Assembly: GCF_900113025.1 (NCBI RefSeq)
Contig: NZ_FONT01000002.1
Span: 273,460-337,459, forward strand
DNA: 64,000 bases
Source of the DNA: Alteribacillus iranensis
GTDB lineage: Bacteria > Bacillota > Bacilli > Bacillales > Marinococcaceae
Direction of reading: 5' to 3'
A program made the position numbers and the translations under genes. Of the stretch, positions 1 to 8,461 are shown one piece after another (positions within the stretch are counted from its first letter, which is position 1; each line of letters begins with the position of its first letter). Under the pieces are notes generated by a model. The model saw nothing but the letters and a program-made list of their open reading frames with translations. It made no database searches and was not told the DNA's origin.

Positions 1-104
1 TTACTCTTTGAATATACCAATAAAGGATCGTTGATTGTATAATTCTAATATTTCAAATAAAATAGAGGGGAGAAAGTTGGGCTTCCGAAGAAAGGGGTGG
101 ACGT

Positions 105-1142
105 ATGTTGCAATCTGAAACGTTTGAATTTCCGGATATAGCTGAAGTAAATGAGGATTACATGGCGAAGGGTTGGACGGATGGGCTTCCTATTATTCCG
201 CCAACTCCAGAAAAAGTGCAGCAGATGCTGGATTTTTCGGGGTTGTCCCCAGATTTTGTTATCGGTGGGATTCCGGAAAGACAAAAAGTATTTACCGCAG
301 AAAAGGTGGCCATCAATGCGGTCATGGCAGGATGTCTGCCTGACTATTTTCCTGTCCTTGTCGCAGCGTTGACAGCGATGAGTGATGAGAAATTTAATTT
401 ACATGGGCCGACTGCCAGTACGCATGGTCCCGGCATCCTTGTGATCGTAAATGGCCCCGTCGTGGAACAGCTTGGATTGAATAACGGACAAAGCGTGTTT
501 GGTCCGGGACATCGTGCGAACGCTACAATCGGACGAGCGATTCGGCTTGTTCTACATAATCTAGGCGGCTGTCGTGACTTCGATCGTGCCACCCTCGGAC
601 ATCCGGGTAAGTTTTCTTTTTGTATTGCTGAAAAAGAAACAGAGTGGACACCGTTTCATGTGGAAAAAGGATTTGAAGCCGAGGAAAGTACCGTCACCGT
701 GATTGCCGCAGAAGGTCCGAATCAAATCCAAAACCATTCCGCTATAAAAGCAGAAGGAATGTTAATGACGATGGCGGACCGCATGTCAGCTGTTGGTACG
801 TTTAATATGATCAATGATCAGCAGTTTACCGTGGTACTTTGTCCTGAGCATTACCGTACCTGCCAAGATCAAGGCTGGAATAAACAAAGAATCAGGGAAT
901 TCTTGTTTGAACATGCGAAACGGTCAACAGCCGATTTGAAAAAATTTGGAATGCTCCCTGGCGACATCACGGCCGAAGATGAGGAAACATTCCATACGGC
1001 TGTTCCTTCACCGGATGATATTGTATTAATCGTTGCCGGTGGAGAAGCTGGACGTTTTTCTGCATGTATGCCGGGGTGGGGCAAAAAACAACAAACTCAA
1101 GCGATTACCCGCTCGATTAAGTCGTGTACAGGCGGTGGCTGA
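105..1142 (+). CDS. Conserved protein paired with UGSC selenoprotein (345 aa)
   Basis: I do not recognise a characterised enzyme here. The 345-residue protein is soluble, with no signal peptide or membrane segment. It has conserved-looking glycine and histidine stretches in the first half (for example HGPTASTHGPG) and ends in a cysteine-containing tail, CMPGWG near residue 321 and CTGGG at the C-terminus. The ATG at 105 has a purine-rich ribosome site (AAAGGGGTGG, 91-100). It lies 78 bases before the UGSC selenoprotein gene on the same strand, and one strong terminator follows the pair, so the two are probably cotranscribed. The C-terminal cysteines could be the redox partner of the selenocysteine next door; that is inference. 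A TATAAT box at 38-43 may be its promoter, but I see no matching -35. Confidence 0.85.
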   Translation: MLQSETFEFPDIAEVNEDYMAKGWTDGLPIIPPTPEKVQQMLDFSGLSPDFVIGGIPERQKVFTAEKVAINAVMAGCLPDYFPVLVAALTAMSDEKFNLHGPTASTHGPGILVIVNGPVVEQLGLNNGQSVFGPGHRANATIGRAIRLVLHNLGGCRDFDRATLGHPGKFSFCIAEKETEWTPFHVEKGFEAEESTVTVIAAEGPNQIQNHSAIKAEGMLMTMADRMSAVGTFNMINDQQFTVVLCPEHYRTCQDQGWNKQRIREFLFEHAKRSTADLKKFGMLPGDITAEDEETFHTAVPSPDDIVLIVAGGEAGRFSACMPGWGKKQQTQAITRSIKSCTGGG

Positions 1143-1220
1143 CAATTGTAAGTGCAGCTCATTAGGCTAATGAGCATAGGAAGAGGATATCAAATCATGT
1201 TTAATAAGGAGGGACCATCA

Positions 1221-1748
1221 ATGACAACGGTCAAAGTGTTAGATCCTACCAATGAGACCATCTCCGCAAAATCATCAAGGGCAGAGCGACTGCATACCCT
1301 TGAAGGAGCCACCATTGGTTTGATTGACAATGGAAAAAAGAACTCCGATGTGGTCTTACAAGCGATTGGTCAACAGTTGAAAGATACGAGCAAGGTGAAG
1401 CATGTTATCTATCACCGCAAGCCGACGTCTTCTCATCCGATTGTGAAAGAAGAAGCGGAAGCCCTCGCGAAACAATGTGATGGCATCATTACCGGGACCG
1501 GGGACTGAGGATCCTGTAGTTCGGGCAGTTTGCTCGATGCGTTAGTGATGGAAAAGCTCGGGATTCCCGCAGCAGCAGTACTAACAGAACCCTTCGTCCC
1601 ATCTGGTAAAGCGATGGCGTTGGCGCAAGGGTTCACCGACTATCCGTTTGCAGTTATAGCCCATCCGATCGCTGCCACGGAAGAGCAATCATTGGAAGAA
1701 AGAGCGGACCAAGTGATAGATGATGTGGTGTCGTTGTTACTAAAATAG
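1221..1748 (+). CDS. UGSC-family selenoprotein (in-frame UGA read as Sec)
   Basis: The reading frame opens at ATG 1221, behind AAGGAGGG (1206-1213), meets TGA at 1506-1508, and continues in the same frame to TAA at 1746-1748. Read as selenocysteine at residue 96, the product is 175 aa and carries GTGDUGSCSSGS, the motif that names the UGSC (seleno)protein family, known from metagenomic selenoproteome work as I recall. Both halves have continuous coding character and a strong terminator follows directly. A 6-bp hairpin lies 13 bases after the UGA. The context, a beta-strand then UGSC then helix, recalls redox-active Cys/Sec loops such as those of glycine-reductase-type selenoproteins. An automatic annotation would split it at 1508 and restart at TTG 1530. 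The alternative is a Cys codon mutated to stop; selA, selB, selC and selD are not in this window. Confidence 0.82.
1506..1536 (+). promoter_or_regulatory. Candidate bacterial SECIS hairpin with UGA
   Basis: After the UGA at 1506-1508, CGGGCA (1522-1527) pairs with TGCTCG (1531-1536) through five Watson-Crick pairs and one G-U pair around a GUU loop (1528-1530). The loop starts 19 bases after the UGA, inside the spacing known for bacterial SECIS elements, and its first base is G, as SelB recognition usually requires. The short loop is slightly small for the class. Confidence 0.6.
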
Positions 1749-1752
1749 AAAG

Positions 1753-1795
1753 AAGGCATGAAGACCGTTATCTCGGGTCTTTCATGCCTTTTTTG
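1753..1795 (+). terminator. Rho-independent terminator of the selenoprotein unit
   Basis: AAGGCATGAAGACC (1753-1766) is complementary to the segment 1776-1790 with one bulged base, and is followed by TTTTTT (1789-1794). It begins five bases after the selenoprotein stop codon, which supports that stop as the real end of the gene. Confidence 0.92.
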
Positions 1796-2040
1796 AGCAT
1801 CATCGCCGTCATTGTAACCATAATGACAAGTAACTATCCTGCGTGTTTACTTGGAAGGTAGCGCTAGGATTGGTTACTCATAACCTCTTTTGAGCCATCG
1901 CCTTTCTGCTATGGCTGCGAGACAGCATCCGTGTTCCCACACGGGTGCTGTTCTTTATTCTGTACTTTTATTATAACGAGTTATTTTTGATTTGCAAGAA
2001 TATTTGTATTTATCTTTGCCGTTTTAACCTAGTACTGGTT
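1796..2040. other. Structured non-coding stretch after the terminator
   Basis: No gene is seen here. Several hairpins lie close together: GTCATT/AATGAC (near 1810-1830), GGTTA/TAACC (1874-1887), AGCCAT/ATGGCT (near 1896-1916) and a strong ACAGCATCCGTG/CACGGGTGCTGT (1922-1950) followed by a weak T-rich stretch. Serial hairpins of this kind suit a structured RNA or the end of a degenerate IS200/IS605-type or palindromic element. I cannot match it to a riboswitch class. Confidence 0.4.
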
Positions 2041-2600
2041 CGTCACTGGAATGGGTGACCCCGACCTGCTTTTTTTCCTGTAAGTAGGGCATTATCCCAA
2101 TGGGTTATTGACCTTGAATGTTCGTGTGTATCACTCTAGGTCATTAATAAGGTCTATTAATGACTCTGAATGTGCTATCACAGAAAGCAAGGGCACTATA
2201 CTTTTATTTCCCAGCTTTTTGATGACCTTAAATTGCATCTCCTCTGTAGATAGGGCGTTATCCCAGTGGTTTATCGACCTTGTCTTCTCGATCGCATGTT
2301 TCAAGGTCATCCAACGTGGGCATTAGTGACGTTGATTTGTCTTCTCTTGCCAGCTTGGGTGCTATTCCACCATTTTGCAGTCTTTCGTCGACCTTGACCC
2401 GTTTTTCACCTATATGTCGGTCACTATCCTAAAGGTTTATTGACCTTGAATCCTTGTTTCTACCACTCTAAAGTCATTCACGAGCAAGTAACCCACAGAA
2501 AAAAACGAGAGCGATCAAGAGGACGTGCTCTTGAGGCTCTCGTTTCCAAATGTACGGTTAGAACACTTTTGTTAATCCAATGGTGCGCTCAATAATTATC
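2041..2600. repeat. 500-bp intergenic repeat, copy 1 (166-bp tandem units)
   Basis: GACCTT-type motifs recur at 2110, 2224, 2276, 2390 and 2442, spaced alternately 114 and 52 bases, so the unit is 166 bp and about two and a half units are present. The same spacing and sequence recur in copy 2 near 10697-11247 at a constant offset of 8656 over more than 330 bases. Units also share a TAGGGC..TTATCCCA block (2085, 2251, variant 2417) and AGGTCAT arms that can pair with the GACCT motifs. The right end runs through the operon terminator into the last codons of the permease gene. No convincing ORF exploits it. Confidence 0.85.
2499..2542 (-). terminator. Terminator of the hyuAB-ABC transporter operon
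   Basis: On the minus strand CGAGAGC and TCAAGAG (2506-2521) pair with CTCTTGA and GCTCTCG (2528-2542) in a nested hairpin, followed on that strand by a seven-base U-tract (A-tract 2499-2505). It lies 16 bases past the stop codon of the last permease gene. Confidence 0.93.
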
Positions 2601-3379
2601 ATTGCTCCTACAGACAAGAGAATGAATATGACGGATACGGCGTTGATGGCCGGATCGAAGGTTTGATCGACGTAGTTAAAAATACGTACTGGTACGGTCA
2701 CCCAATTGGGAGATGACACAAAAGCACTGATCGATATCTCGCCAAAGGAGGTGACTGCCGCAAACACAGCCCCGGCCATAATACCAGGCTTTATTAAAGG
2801 CACCGTAACTTTGAAAAACGTACGGACGGGACCTGCTCCTAAATTCATAGAAGCCGCTTCTAATGCTGGATCTAAGTTGGAGACACTGACGCTGACCGTA
2901 CGAATGACATACGGGAATGCGATGACCAAATGGGCAATGACCAGTCCATTAATGGTCCCGATCCAGCCCATGGAGGTTGCTTGATAAAGCAAAGCAATCC
3001 CCAACACAACATGAGGAATCATTAATGGGGACATCATCAATGCCTGCAAGGCTTGTTTTCCTGGAAAGTCGAGCCTTGCGATCGCGTAGGCTGCAGTCGT
3101 TCCAAGGATGAGCGTGATCGGTGTCACGATGATCACAAGAAGGATACTTGTCCATAACGCTTCTAACCATTCGGAACTGGTGAAGACTTCGTTAAACCAT
3201 GTAAGCGAAAAGCTGGTAGGCGGAAATTCAGGATAAGGATTGGGACTAAATGCTGAAAGAATAATGACTAGGATAGGCAGAGTCAAAAACAAGTATATGA
3301 ACCCGCCAACGATCCACAGAAACATAGCACCCCAATCTCTCGGTGGTTTCTTCTTTTTATTTACGACACGATTATCCAT
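2558..3379 (-). CDS. ABC transporter permease, PotC-like
   Basis: This is an inner-membrane channel subunit of a polyamine/opine/thiamine-type importer. The 273-residue protein has about six hydrophobic segments and the EAA loop EAASMNLGA at residues 174-182, which docks onto the ATPase. The product is of normal PotC length. It is the last gene of a six-gene operon and its ATG overlaps the end of the upstream permease by 8 bases. The substrate cannot be read from the permease, but cotranscription with hyuA-hyuB suggests a cyclic amide or hydantoin-like compound, or an amino-acid derivative. The last codons fall inside the 500-bp repeat, and a decayed second copy of this 3' end lies at 11220-11249. 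Confidence 0.93.
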   Translation of the reverse strand: MDNRVVNKKKKPPRDWGAMFLWIVGGFIYLFLTLPILVIILSAFSPNPYPEFPPTSFSLTWFNEVFTSSEWLEALWTSILLVIIVTPITLILGTTAAYAIARLDFPGKQALQALMMSPLMIPHVVLGIALLYQATSMGWIGTINGLVIAHLVIAFPYVIRTVSVSVSNLDPALEAASMNLGAGPVRTFFKVTVPLIKPGIMAGAVFAAVTSFGEISISAFVSSPNWVTVPVRIFNYVDQTFDPAINAVSVIFILLSVGAMIIIERTIGLTKVF

Positions 3380-4250
3380 TCATTCTCGCCTCCCATCTGT
3401 TCAACATCCAAACAAAAAACGATACGACGATTCCCACTCCGGCCAACAGGGTGAAAGATAAGGCGGCGGCGAGTGGTAAATTCGACATTTGTATCACTTG
3501 TTGATAAATATTCAGTGGCAATAATGGAAGTAGTCTTCCTCCAAGTAAAAGAGGGGTAATATAGCTTCCTGCTGCCAGCGAAAAAACAATAATAAATCCA
3601 GCAATGAATCCAGGAATAGTTAACGGGAGAATGACACGAAAAAACGTACGGATTCGACTTTCTCCCAAGCTCATGGACGCTTTAGTCAACGACGGATCTA
3701 TGTCACTCAGCGATGTAGCAATGGGCAGCACGGCAAATGGCAACAGCACTTGAATGTATGCAACGATAACCGTTTGCATATTCCATAACATCGACAATGG
3801 CTCATCGATGACATTCAATGACACTAAGATTTGGTTGATGAGGCCATTTTGAGCTAAAATTACTATCCAAGCAAAACTCAACACAACCATACTCGTTAAT
3901 AGTGGAGTAATCAAAATAATATATAACAATGTCCGGACAAAACTTCTCTTCGCATAAACAAGCAAATAAGCAGCCGGATACGCTAATGTGAGCGTAAGGA
4001 TGGCCGTGATAAATGCTACGATCAGTGTAATACCTACCGTTTTTAGATTGGTAGATGAAGAAAACACTTCCGCATATTGGGCAAAGGAATATGTATCTTG
4101 CGTGTTCATATAGGCGTCTACATCACGGAAACTTAAATCAGCAAGCAATACAAAAGGGATGACTAAAAATCCGATTAAAAATAAAATGGACGGGAGAAGC
4201 AGCAGCCAGTAAAATCCTTTATTTCTTTGATTCTTGATAAACCGGCGCAT
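3372..4250 (-). CDS. ABC transporter permease, PotB-like
   Basis: This is the partner membrane subunit of the importer. It has about six transmembrane segments and a C-proximal EAA-type loop (TKASMSLGES, then RTFFRVILPL). I place the start at ATG 4250 (MRRFIKNQ) because GGGGAGGAG lies seven bases before it; a TTG at 4271 would lengthen the overlap with the ATPase gene without a ribosome site. The 292-residue length is normal for PotB-type subunits. Its start overlaps the ATPase gene by 32 bases and its stop overlaps the PotC-like gene by 8, so translational coupling is likely. Confidence 0.92.
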   Translation of the reverse strand: MRRFIKNQRNKGFYWLLLLPSILFLIGFLVIPFVLLADLSFRDVDAYMNTQDTYSFAQYAEVFSSSTNLKTVGITLIVAFITAILTLTLAYPAAYLLVYAKRSFVRTLLYIILITPLLTSMVVLSFAWIVILAQNGLINQILVSLNVIDEPLSMLWNMQTVIVAYIQVLLPFAVLPIATSLSDIDPSLTKASMSLGESRIRTFFRVILPLTIPGFIAGFIIVFSLAAGSYITPLLLGGRLLPLLPLNIYQQVIQMSNLPLAAALSFTLLAGVGIVVSFFVWMLNRWEARMNG

Positions 4251-5367
4251 TCTGACTCTCCTCCCCTGCAAGGGGTATCATGTCTTCATTTTTCCATGAT
4301 ATATAGAGGAGCATCCCGATTTCGGGAGGGTCTACAAATACAGAATCAGAGACCTGTACTTGAAACGTTCCCTTTCCCTGCATCCCCACTTCTAGTTGAA
4401 TCGCGTTCCCCTGGTAATTTACATGTTGAATTTCAGTCTTCACCTCATTTGCATGTTCTGCTGAGGCTTGATCCGAGATATGAATTCGTTCCGGACGGAT
4501 CATCAGTAATGGACAATGTTCAGCGGGGCCGTCCAAATTCTCTTTTAACACCTTAAGTTTCAATGGCTCCCCTTCTTCATCTTGATAATGATCCGCATGA
4601 AAATAACAATAGCGGTCATCCTCTGGTGGATGATCTGCTGGTGTGACTTCAAGCAAATTAGCTTGTCCAATAAATTCGGCTACAAAACGATTTTCCGGCT
4701 GTCGGTATATATGCAAAGGCTCGCCAATTTGCTTAACACGTCCTTCACCTAACACACCAATACGGTCAGACATACTTAGCGCTTCTTCTTGATCATGCGT
4801 AACCATAACGGTCGTTATTCCTATTTTTTGCTGCAACAAGCGCAGCTCCGTTTGCATTTCTTTCCGTAACTTAGCGTCAAGGTTGCTGAGCGGCTCGTCT
4901 AACAACAAGACCGATGGACGGATGGCCAACGCGCGAGCCATGGCTACCCGTTGCTGCTGTCCACCGCTTAGTTGCTGGGGCATTCGTTTCGCAAACGCCT
5001 CTAATTTCACGAGCGATAAAGATTCATGAACTCTTTCCTTGATCTCTTTTTTGGGGAGCTTTTGGACTTTTAATCCATAGGCTACATTATCAAATACGTT
5101 GAGATGTGGGAAAAGCGCATAGTTTTGAAACACCATGCCTATTTTCCTCCGGTAAGGAGGCAGGTCCGTGACCTCATTTCCGTTTATATTCACGGTACCT
5201 GTCGTTGGGTAAAGAAATCCAGCAATAATATTAAGCAGTGTCGTTTTGCCGCACCCACTAGGTCCTAAAAGGGAAAAAAACTCTCCCTCTTTGATGTCTA
5301 AGCTCACGTTCTCGAGCGCGGCTTGATCACCAAAATATTGACTAATATCGCTTACTTCGATGCTCAT
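4219..5367 (-). CDS. ABC transporter ATPase, PotA-like
   Basis: This is the energising subunit of the importer. All ATPase motifs are intact: Walker A GPSGCGKT (residues 35-42), Q-loop Gln81, signature LSGGQQQR (133-140), Walker B VLLLDEP (153-159) and switch histidine 191 (THDQ). Roughly residues 240-382 form the C-terminal TOBE-type regulatory domain typical of PotA/FbpC proteins. Its start overlaps the stop of the binding-protein gene in ATGA, showing tight coupling. Function is confident at the family level; the substrate is not known. Confidence 0.95.
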   Translation of the reverse strand: MSIEVSDISQYFGDQAALENVSLDIKEGEFFSLLGPSGCGKTTLLNIIAGFLYPTTGTVNINGNEVTDLPPYRRKIGMVFQNYALFPHLNVFDNVAYGLKVQKLPKKEIKERVHESLSLVKLEAFAKRMPQQLSGGQQQRVAMARALAIRPSVLLLDEPLSNLDAKLRKEMQTELRLLQQKIGITTVMVTHDQEEALSMSDRIGVLGEGRVKQIGEPLHIYRQPENRFVAEFIGQANLLEVTPADHPPEDDRYCYFHADHYQDEEGEPLKLKVLKENLDGPAEHCPLLMIRPERIHISDQASAEHANEVKTEIQHVNYQGNAIQLEVGMQGKGTFQVQVSDSVFVDPPEIGMLLYISWKNEDMIPLAGEESQNAPVYQESKK

Positions 5368-6473
5368 TGCGCACCACCGAATGTGTCAGTCCAACGTTGG
5401 GTGATATCGTTTAACTGTGGTGTCACCGTTTCATAATCGACCCATTTTAACTGCTCATAAAATTCCTCACCAACTTGAATCCTTTCTTCTAATTCCTCAC
5501 TGTATTCTACATTGCTGTTCGACATACCATAATAAGATAGCTCTGCAAAGTTAGCTTGTACTTCAGGTTCCAGTAAATAGTTCACTAGTTTGTATGCATT
5601 CTCGAGATTAGGGCTCCCCTTTGTGATGGCCCAGCTAGCCACGGCTGCAACAGGACCTTCCTCCGGATAAGTAAATCCTAGATCCAAGCCGCTTTCCTGC
5701 AGTGCAAACGTCCGGCCATCCCAGAAAGGTACTGCACTAATTTCACCACGTTCTAACAAAGTCTGTATCGTTCCCGGATTATCAGGATACGCCACCACGT
5801 TACTGTTTAACTCATTCAACTTCTCAAACGTCTGATCGATATCTTCCGGGTTAGACTCTTCTCCCCCTAACGAATTGACAATACCGGAGAAAAATTGCAG
5901 ACCAGCCGAATAAGAAGGAGAAGAGATACCTAAGCTGTCTTCAAACTCTGGTTCCCATAGATCCATCCATGCTTCCGGCTCCTCTTCCACTAGGTCTTTT
6001 CGATAAGCAATCCCTAACTGACCCATACTGAATCCAGCGGCATATAAGTTACCATCCACCGTAAAACGCTCTCGTACCGATGGGTAAATATCTTCCAAGT
6101 TGGGTATGTTTTCCGCGTCCAGCGGCTGAAGCAAATCAGCGGAAATCCCTTTTGTGATGGTGTCCGGCTGCAAAATGAGCACATCATACAGCGGGTCGTT
6201 ACCGCCTGATGCTTGGAGTTGGGAGTACCATTCTGCATCAGCACCAGCTTGAACGTTTACAGTAATACCTGTTTCCTCTTCAAACTGTTCGAGCCCCGCT
6301 TCTTTAATCTGAGACTCCCAGTCCCCACCGTAAACTCCGATGGTCACTTCATCCGTTTCGCCACCGCCTGCGCTTTCTTCTTCACTTTCACCGTTATCCC
6401 CACATCCCGCTAACAGGAAGAGGGAAGAAGTGACTAGAAAAAAACTTTTCATGTACTTTTTATATTTTTTCAT
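5364..6473 (-). CDS. Extracellular solute-binding lipoprotein, PotD-like
   Basis: This is a ligand receptor tethered outside the membrane. Residues 1-24 are a lipoprotein signal with lipobox LLAGC (Cys24), followed by an acidic linker rich in Glu, Ser and Gly. The mature part has the look of family-1/PotD-type binding proteins (TIGVYGGDWE, GITVNVQAG, and an ITKGSPNLENA segment). The length of 369 aa is usual. The start overlaps the hyuB stop (ATGA) and has AGGAGG nine bases upstream. Placed between hyuB and the transporter genes, it ties import to the HyuAB reaction. A paralogue for spermidine is possible, but the polyamine-specific acidic residues cannot be verified by eye. Confidence 0.93.
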   Translation of the reverse strand: MKKYKKYMKSFFLVTSSLFLLAGCGDNGESEEESAGGGETDEVTIGVYGGDWESQIKEAGLEQFEEETGITVNVQAGADAEWYSQLQASGGNDPLYDVLILQPDTITKGISADLLQPLDAENIPNLEDIYPSVRERFTVDGNLYAAGFSMGQLGIAYRKDLVEEEPEAWMDLWEPEFEDSLGISSPSYSAGLQFFSGIVNSLGGEESNPEDIDQTFEKLNELNSNVVAYPDNPGTIQTLLERGEISAVPFWDGRTFALQESGLDLGFTYPEEGPVAAVASWAITKGSPNLENAYKLVNYLLEPEVQANFAELSYYGMSNSNVEYSEELEERIQVGEEFYEQLKWVDYETVTPQLNDITQRWTDTFGGAQ

Positions 6474-8461
6474 CGTTCATTTCCTCCTTCGTCTTTCTCG
6501 CTCCACTCGGACCAGATTTTCGCTACAGCATCCCGAGTGATATTTTTTTGATTCACTAGTCTTTCATGAACTTCTTTCTTTCTATACCACCGCTCAGAAG
6601 GTGGAATCTTCTGAAGCAAGCGAGCCAACTCATCGCTCGCTTCTATCGTCCATTCCTTTTCATATTCCTCACGTTTTTGGCCGAAGTCCCAGAATGAGCC
6701 CGGTTTGTCTTCCATCAGCTGTCTCGTTTTTTCGGTTGCTTTTTCATCAACACGGAAATCTCCTGTCGCCTCTTCTTCAAGAACTACCCCGTATATCTCG
6801 TTCGCCGCTTTTATTGAAAGCAGCCCATCTTCCACTTCCTTCTTCACTAGGTGGGGAGGACGGTTGTTCGCATTTCCCCAACCCCCGCCAGAAGGTGTCC
6901 GAATACTAACGATATCTCCTTCGCGAAGAGTCAACACATTTATTTTTTCTTCTATTTTCTCATCATTGGTATCTGGGTTGGTAACAACCTCGCCAGAAAT
7001 GCCTGCTCGTCCGCCATTAATCCCCCAAGGCTGGAAACGCATCCGCTCCATCCCGCGCGCCGTCACCATGGAATCAGGGCGCACCGCTTCAAAATCCAAC
7101 CGAATGGAATGTCCACCACGATGAAACCCTGGTCCAGCTGTGCCAGGCATGAGTTCATACCGATGAACGAGGATGTCAATATGTTGCTCTAAGCTTTCAA
7201 TCGGCGTATTTTTTAAAAATCCGGAAGAGTGATCAATGCCGTCTACCCCATCCATGTCACTCTGACCGCCACCACCGCCTCCAAGCGGCTGAACCACTGC
7301 CATGTTTTGATTCCCTGTGTTTTTATTTAAGGTAGATAACACGACGATAGCAGCTTGTCCTGCGCCAGCGGCCGGAACATTTTCAGGAAGCGCTTTGGAT
7401 AAAGCACCGAGAATTACACTGTACAATCTCATGGTAATACTGTGACGCACCCCTACAGCAGCCGGGTATGCCGGATTCACAATCGTCCCGGTTGGCGCGT
7501 TTACCTCTACCGGGAAAATAATACCAGCATTAATAGGGATATAAGGGTCTTCACTAATAATGTAATTGATCAAGCCTTGCAGCATAAAAGAGTGACGGCT
7601 TCCATTTGTAACTAGATTAAACGCGGATTTCACTTGGGAATCACAACGCGAAAAATCAATCTTAATATCACTATCTTTTATCGTGATATCCGCTGCCAAG
7701 CGAACAGGTATATCCGTCAACATGTCATCGTCTAAATAATCGTGAAAGCTATACGTGCCATCAGGTATGTTTGCGATCACATTCCTTGCTCTTTTTTCCC
7801 CTTGTTGCAATAAATCCTGAGAGGCCAATGTCACCGCTTCTGCCCCAAACTTTTCGATCATTGTTTCCAGGCGGCTTTCCGCAGTATTTACCGCTGCGAC
7901 CATGGCGTTAATGTCTCCGTAATTCAAATGAGCAACTCGGCTATTTGCTTCGATGAGGAGACGGACGTCTTCATTCAAGTGGCCTCGCTTATATAATTTC
8001 ACGGGAGAAATCCGTAAGCCCTCTTGATGAACATCTGTCGCTTTTGGTGAAATACTTGCCGGAACCAACCCTCCGACATCACTACAATGAACGAAAGCCC
8101 ACGCATAGCTGATGAGTTTATCTTCATGAAAAATGGGTTTAATAATATGAACGTCAGGCAAATGCGTGGCCAGACCATCCGTCGTATACGGGTCGTTCGT
8201 AATTAAAATATCTCCGGGCTCTAGCTCCCCGCATGATTCGATGGCCTTCTTTAAACTAAGACCAAGGAAAATAGTTACTCCGACAGAGCGCGGGTACGCA
8301 TAAAAATCGCCTTCCGGTGAGGCAAGCGCCGTAGCAAAGTCGGCGGACTCTTTAACAAAAGTCGTGTAGGACGTGCGCTCAATAACATGCCCCATCCCGC
8401 TTGCGATCGAGTTGAAATAACTTCTCATAATCTCTAATGTTGCTGGATCTGTCCGCATCAT
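6470..8461 (-). CDS. hyuB: Hydantoinase B / oxoprolinase family protein
   Basis: This is the beta-type subunit of an ATP-dependent cyclic-amide hydrolase (5-oxoprolinase, N-methylhydantoinase) or a related acetone/acetophenone-type carboxylase. The 663-residue protein opens with DPATLEIMRSYFNSIASGMGHVIERTSYT, family-typical up to the ERTSYT block, and carries GDILITNDPY, HLPDVHIIKP and a late GGGGGGQSDMDG and PSGGGWG glycine-rich stretch. Length is in the usual 550-700 range, with an extra C-terminal segment of about 130 residues rich in charged residues after the PSGGGWG motif. Its ATG overlaps the hyuA stop by 4 bases. The subunit should work as a complex with HyuA; the exact substrate is not evident. 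Confidence 0.94.
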   Translation of the reverse strand: MMRTDPATLEIMRSYFNSIASGMGHVIERTSYTTFVKESADFATALASPEGDFYAYPRSVGVTIFLGLSLKKAIESCGELEPGDILITNDPYTTDGLATHLPDVHIIKPIFHEDKLISYAWAFVHCSDVGGLVPASISPKATDVHQEGLRISPVKLYKRGHLNEDVRLLIEANSRVAHLNYGDINAMVAAVNTAESRLETMIEKFGAEAVTLASQDLLQQGEKRARNVIANIPDGTYSFHDYLDDDMLTDIPVRLAADITIKDSDIKIDFSRCDSQVKSAFNLVTNGSRHSFMLQGLINYIISEDPYIPINAGIIFPVEVNAPTGTIVNPAYPAAVGVRHSITMRLYSVILGALSKALPENVPAAGAGQAAIVVLSTLNKNTGNQNMAVVQPLGGGGGGQSDMDGVDGIDHSSGFLKNTPIESLEQHIDILVHRYELMPGTAGPGFHRGGHSIRLDFEAVRPDSMVTARGMERMRFQPWGINGGRAGISGEVVTNPDTNDEKIEEKINVLTLREGDIVSIRTPSGGGWGNANNRPPHLVKKEVEDGLLSIKAANEIYGVVLEEEATGDFRVDEKATEKTRQLMEDKPGSFWDFGQKREEYEKEWTIEASDELARLLQKIPPSERWYRKKEVHERLVNQKNITRDAVAKIWSEWSEKDEGGNER

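Noticed and set aside
2108-2326. Open frame of 72 codons inside the 166-bp tandem repeats
   Set aside because: No ribosome site, sequence explained by the repeat, and the second copy does not keep the frame.
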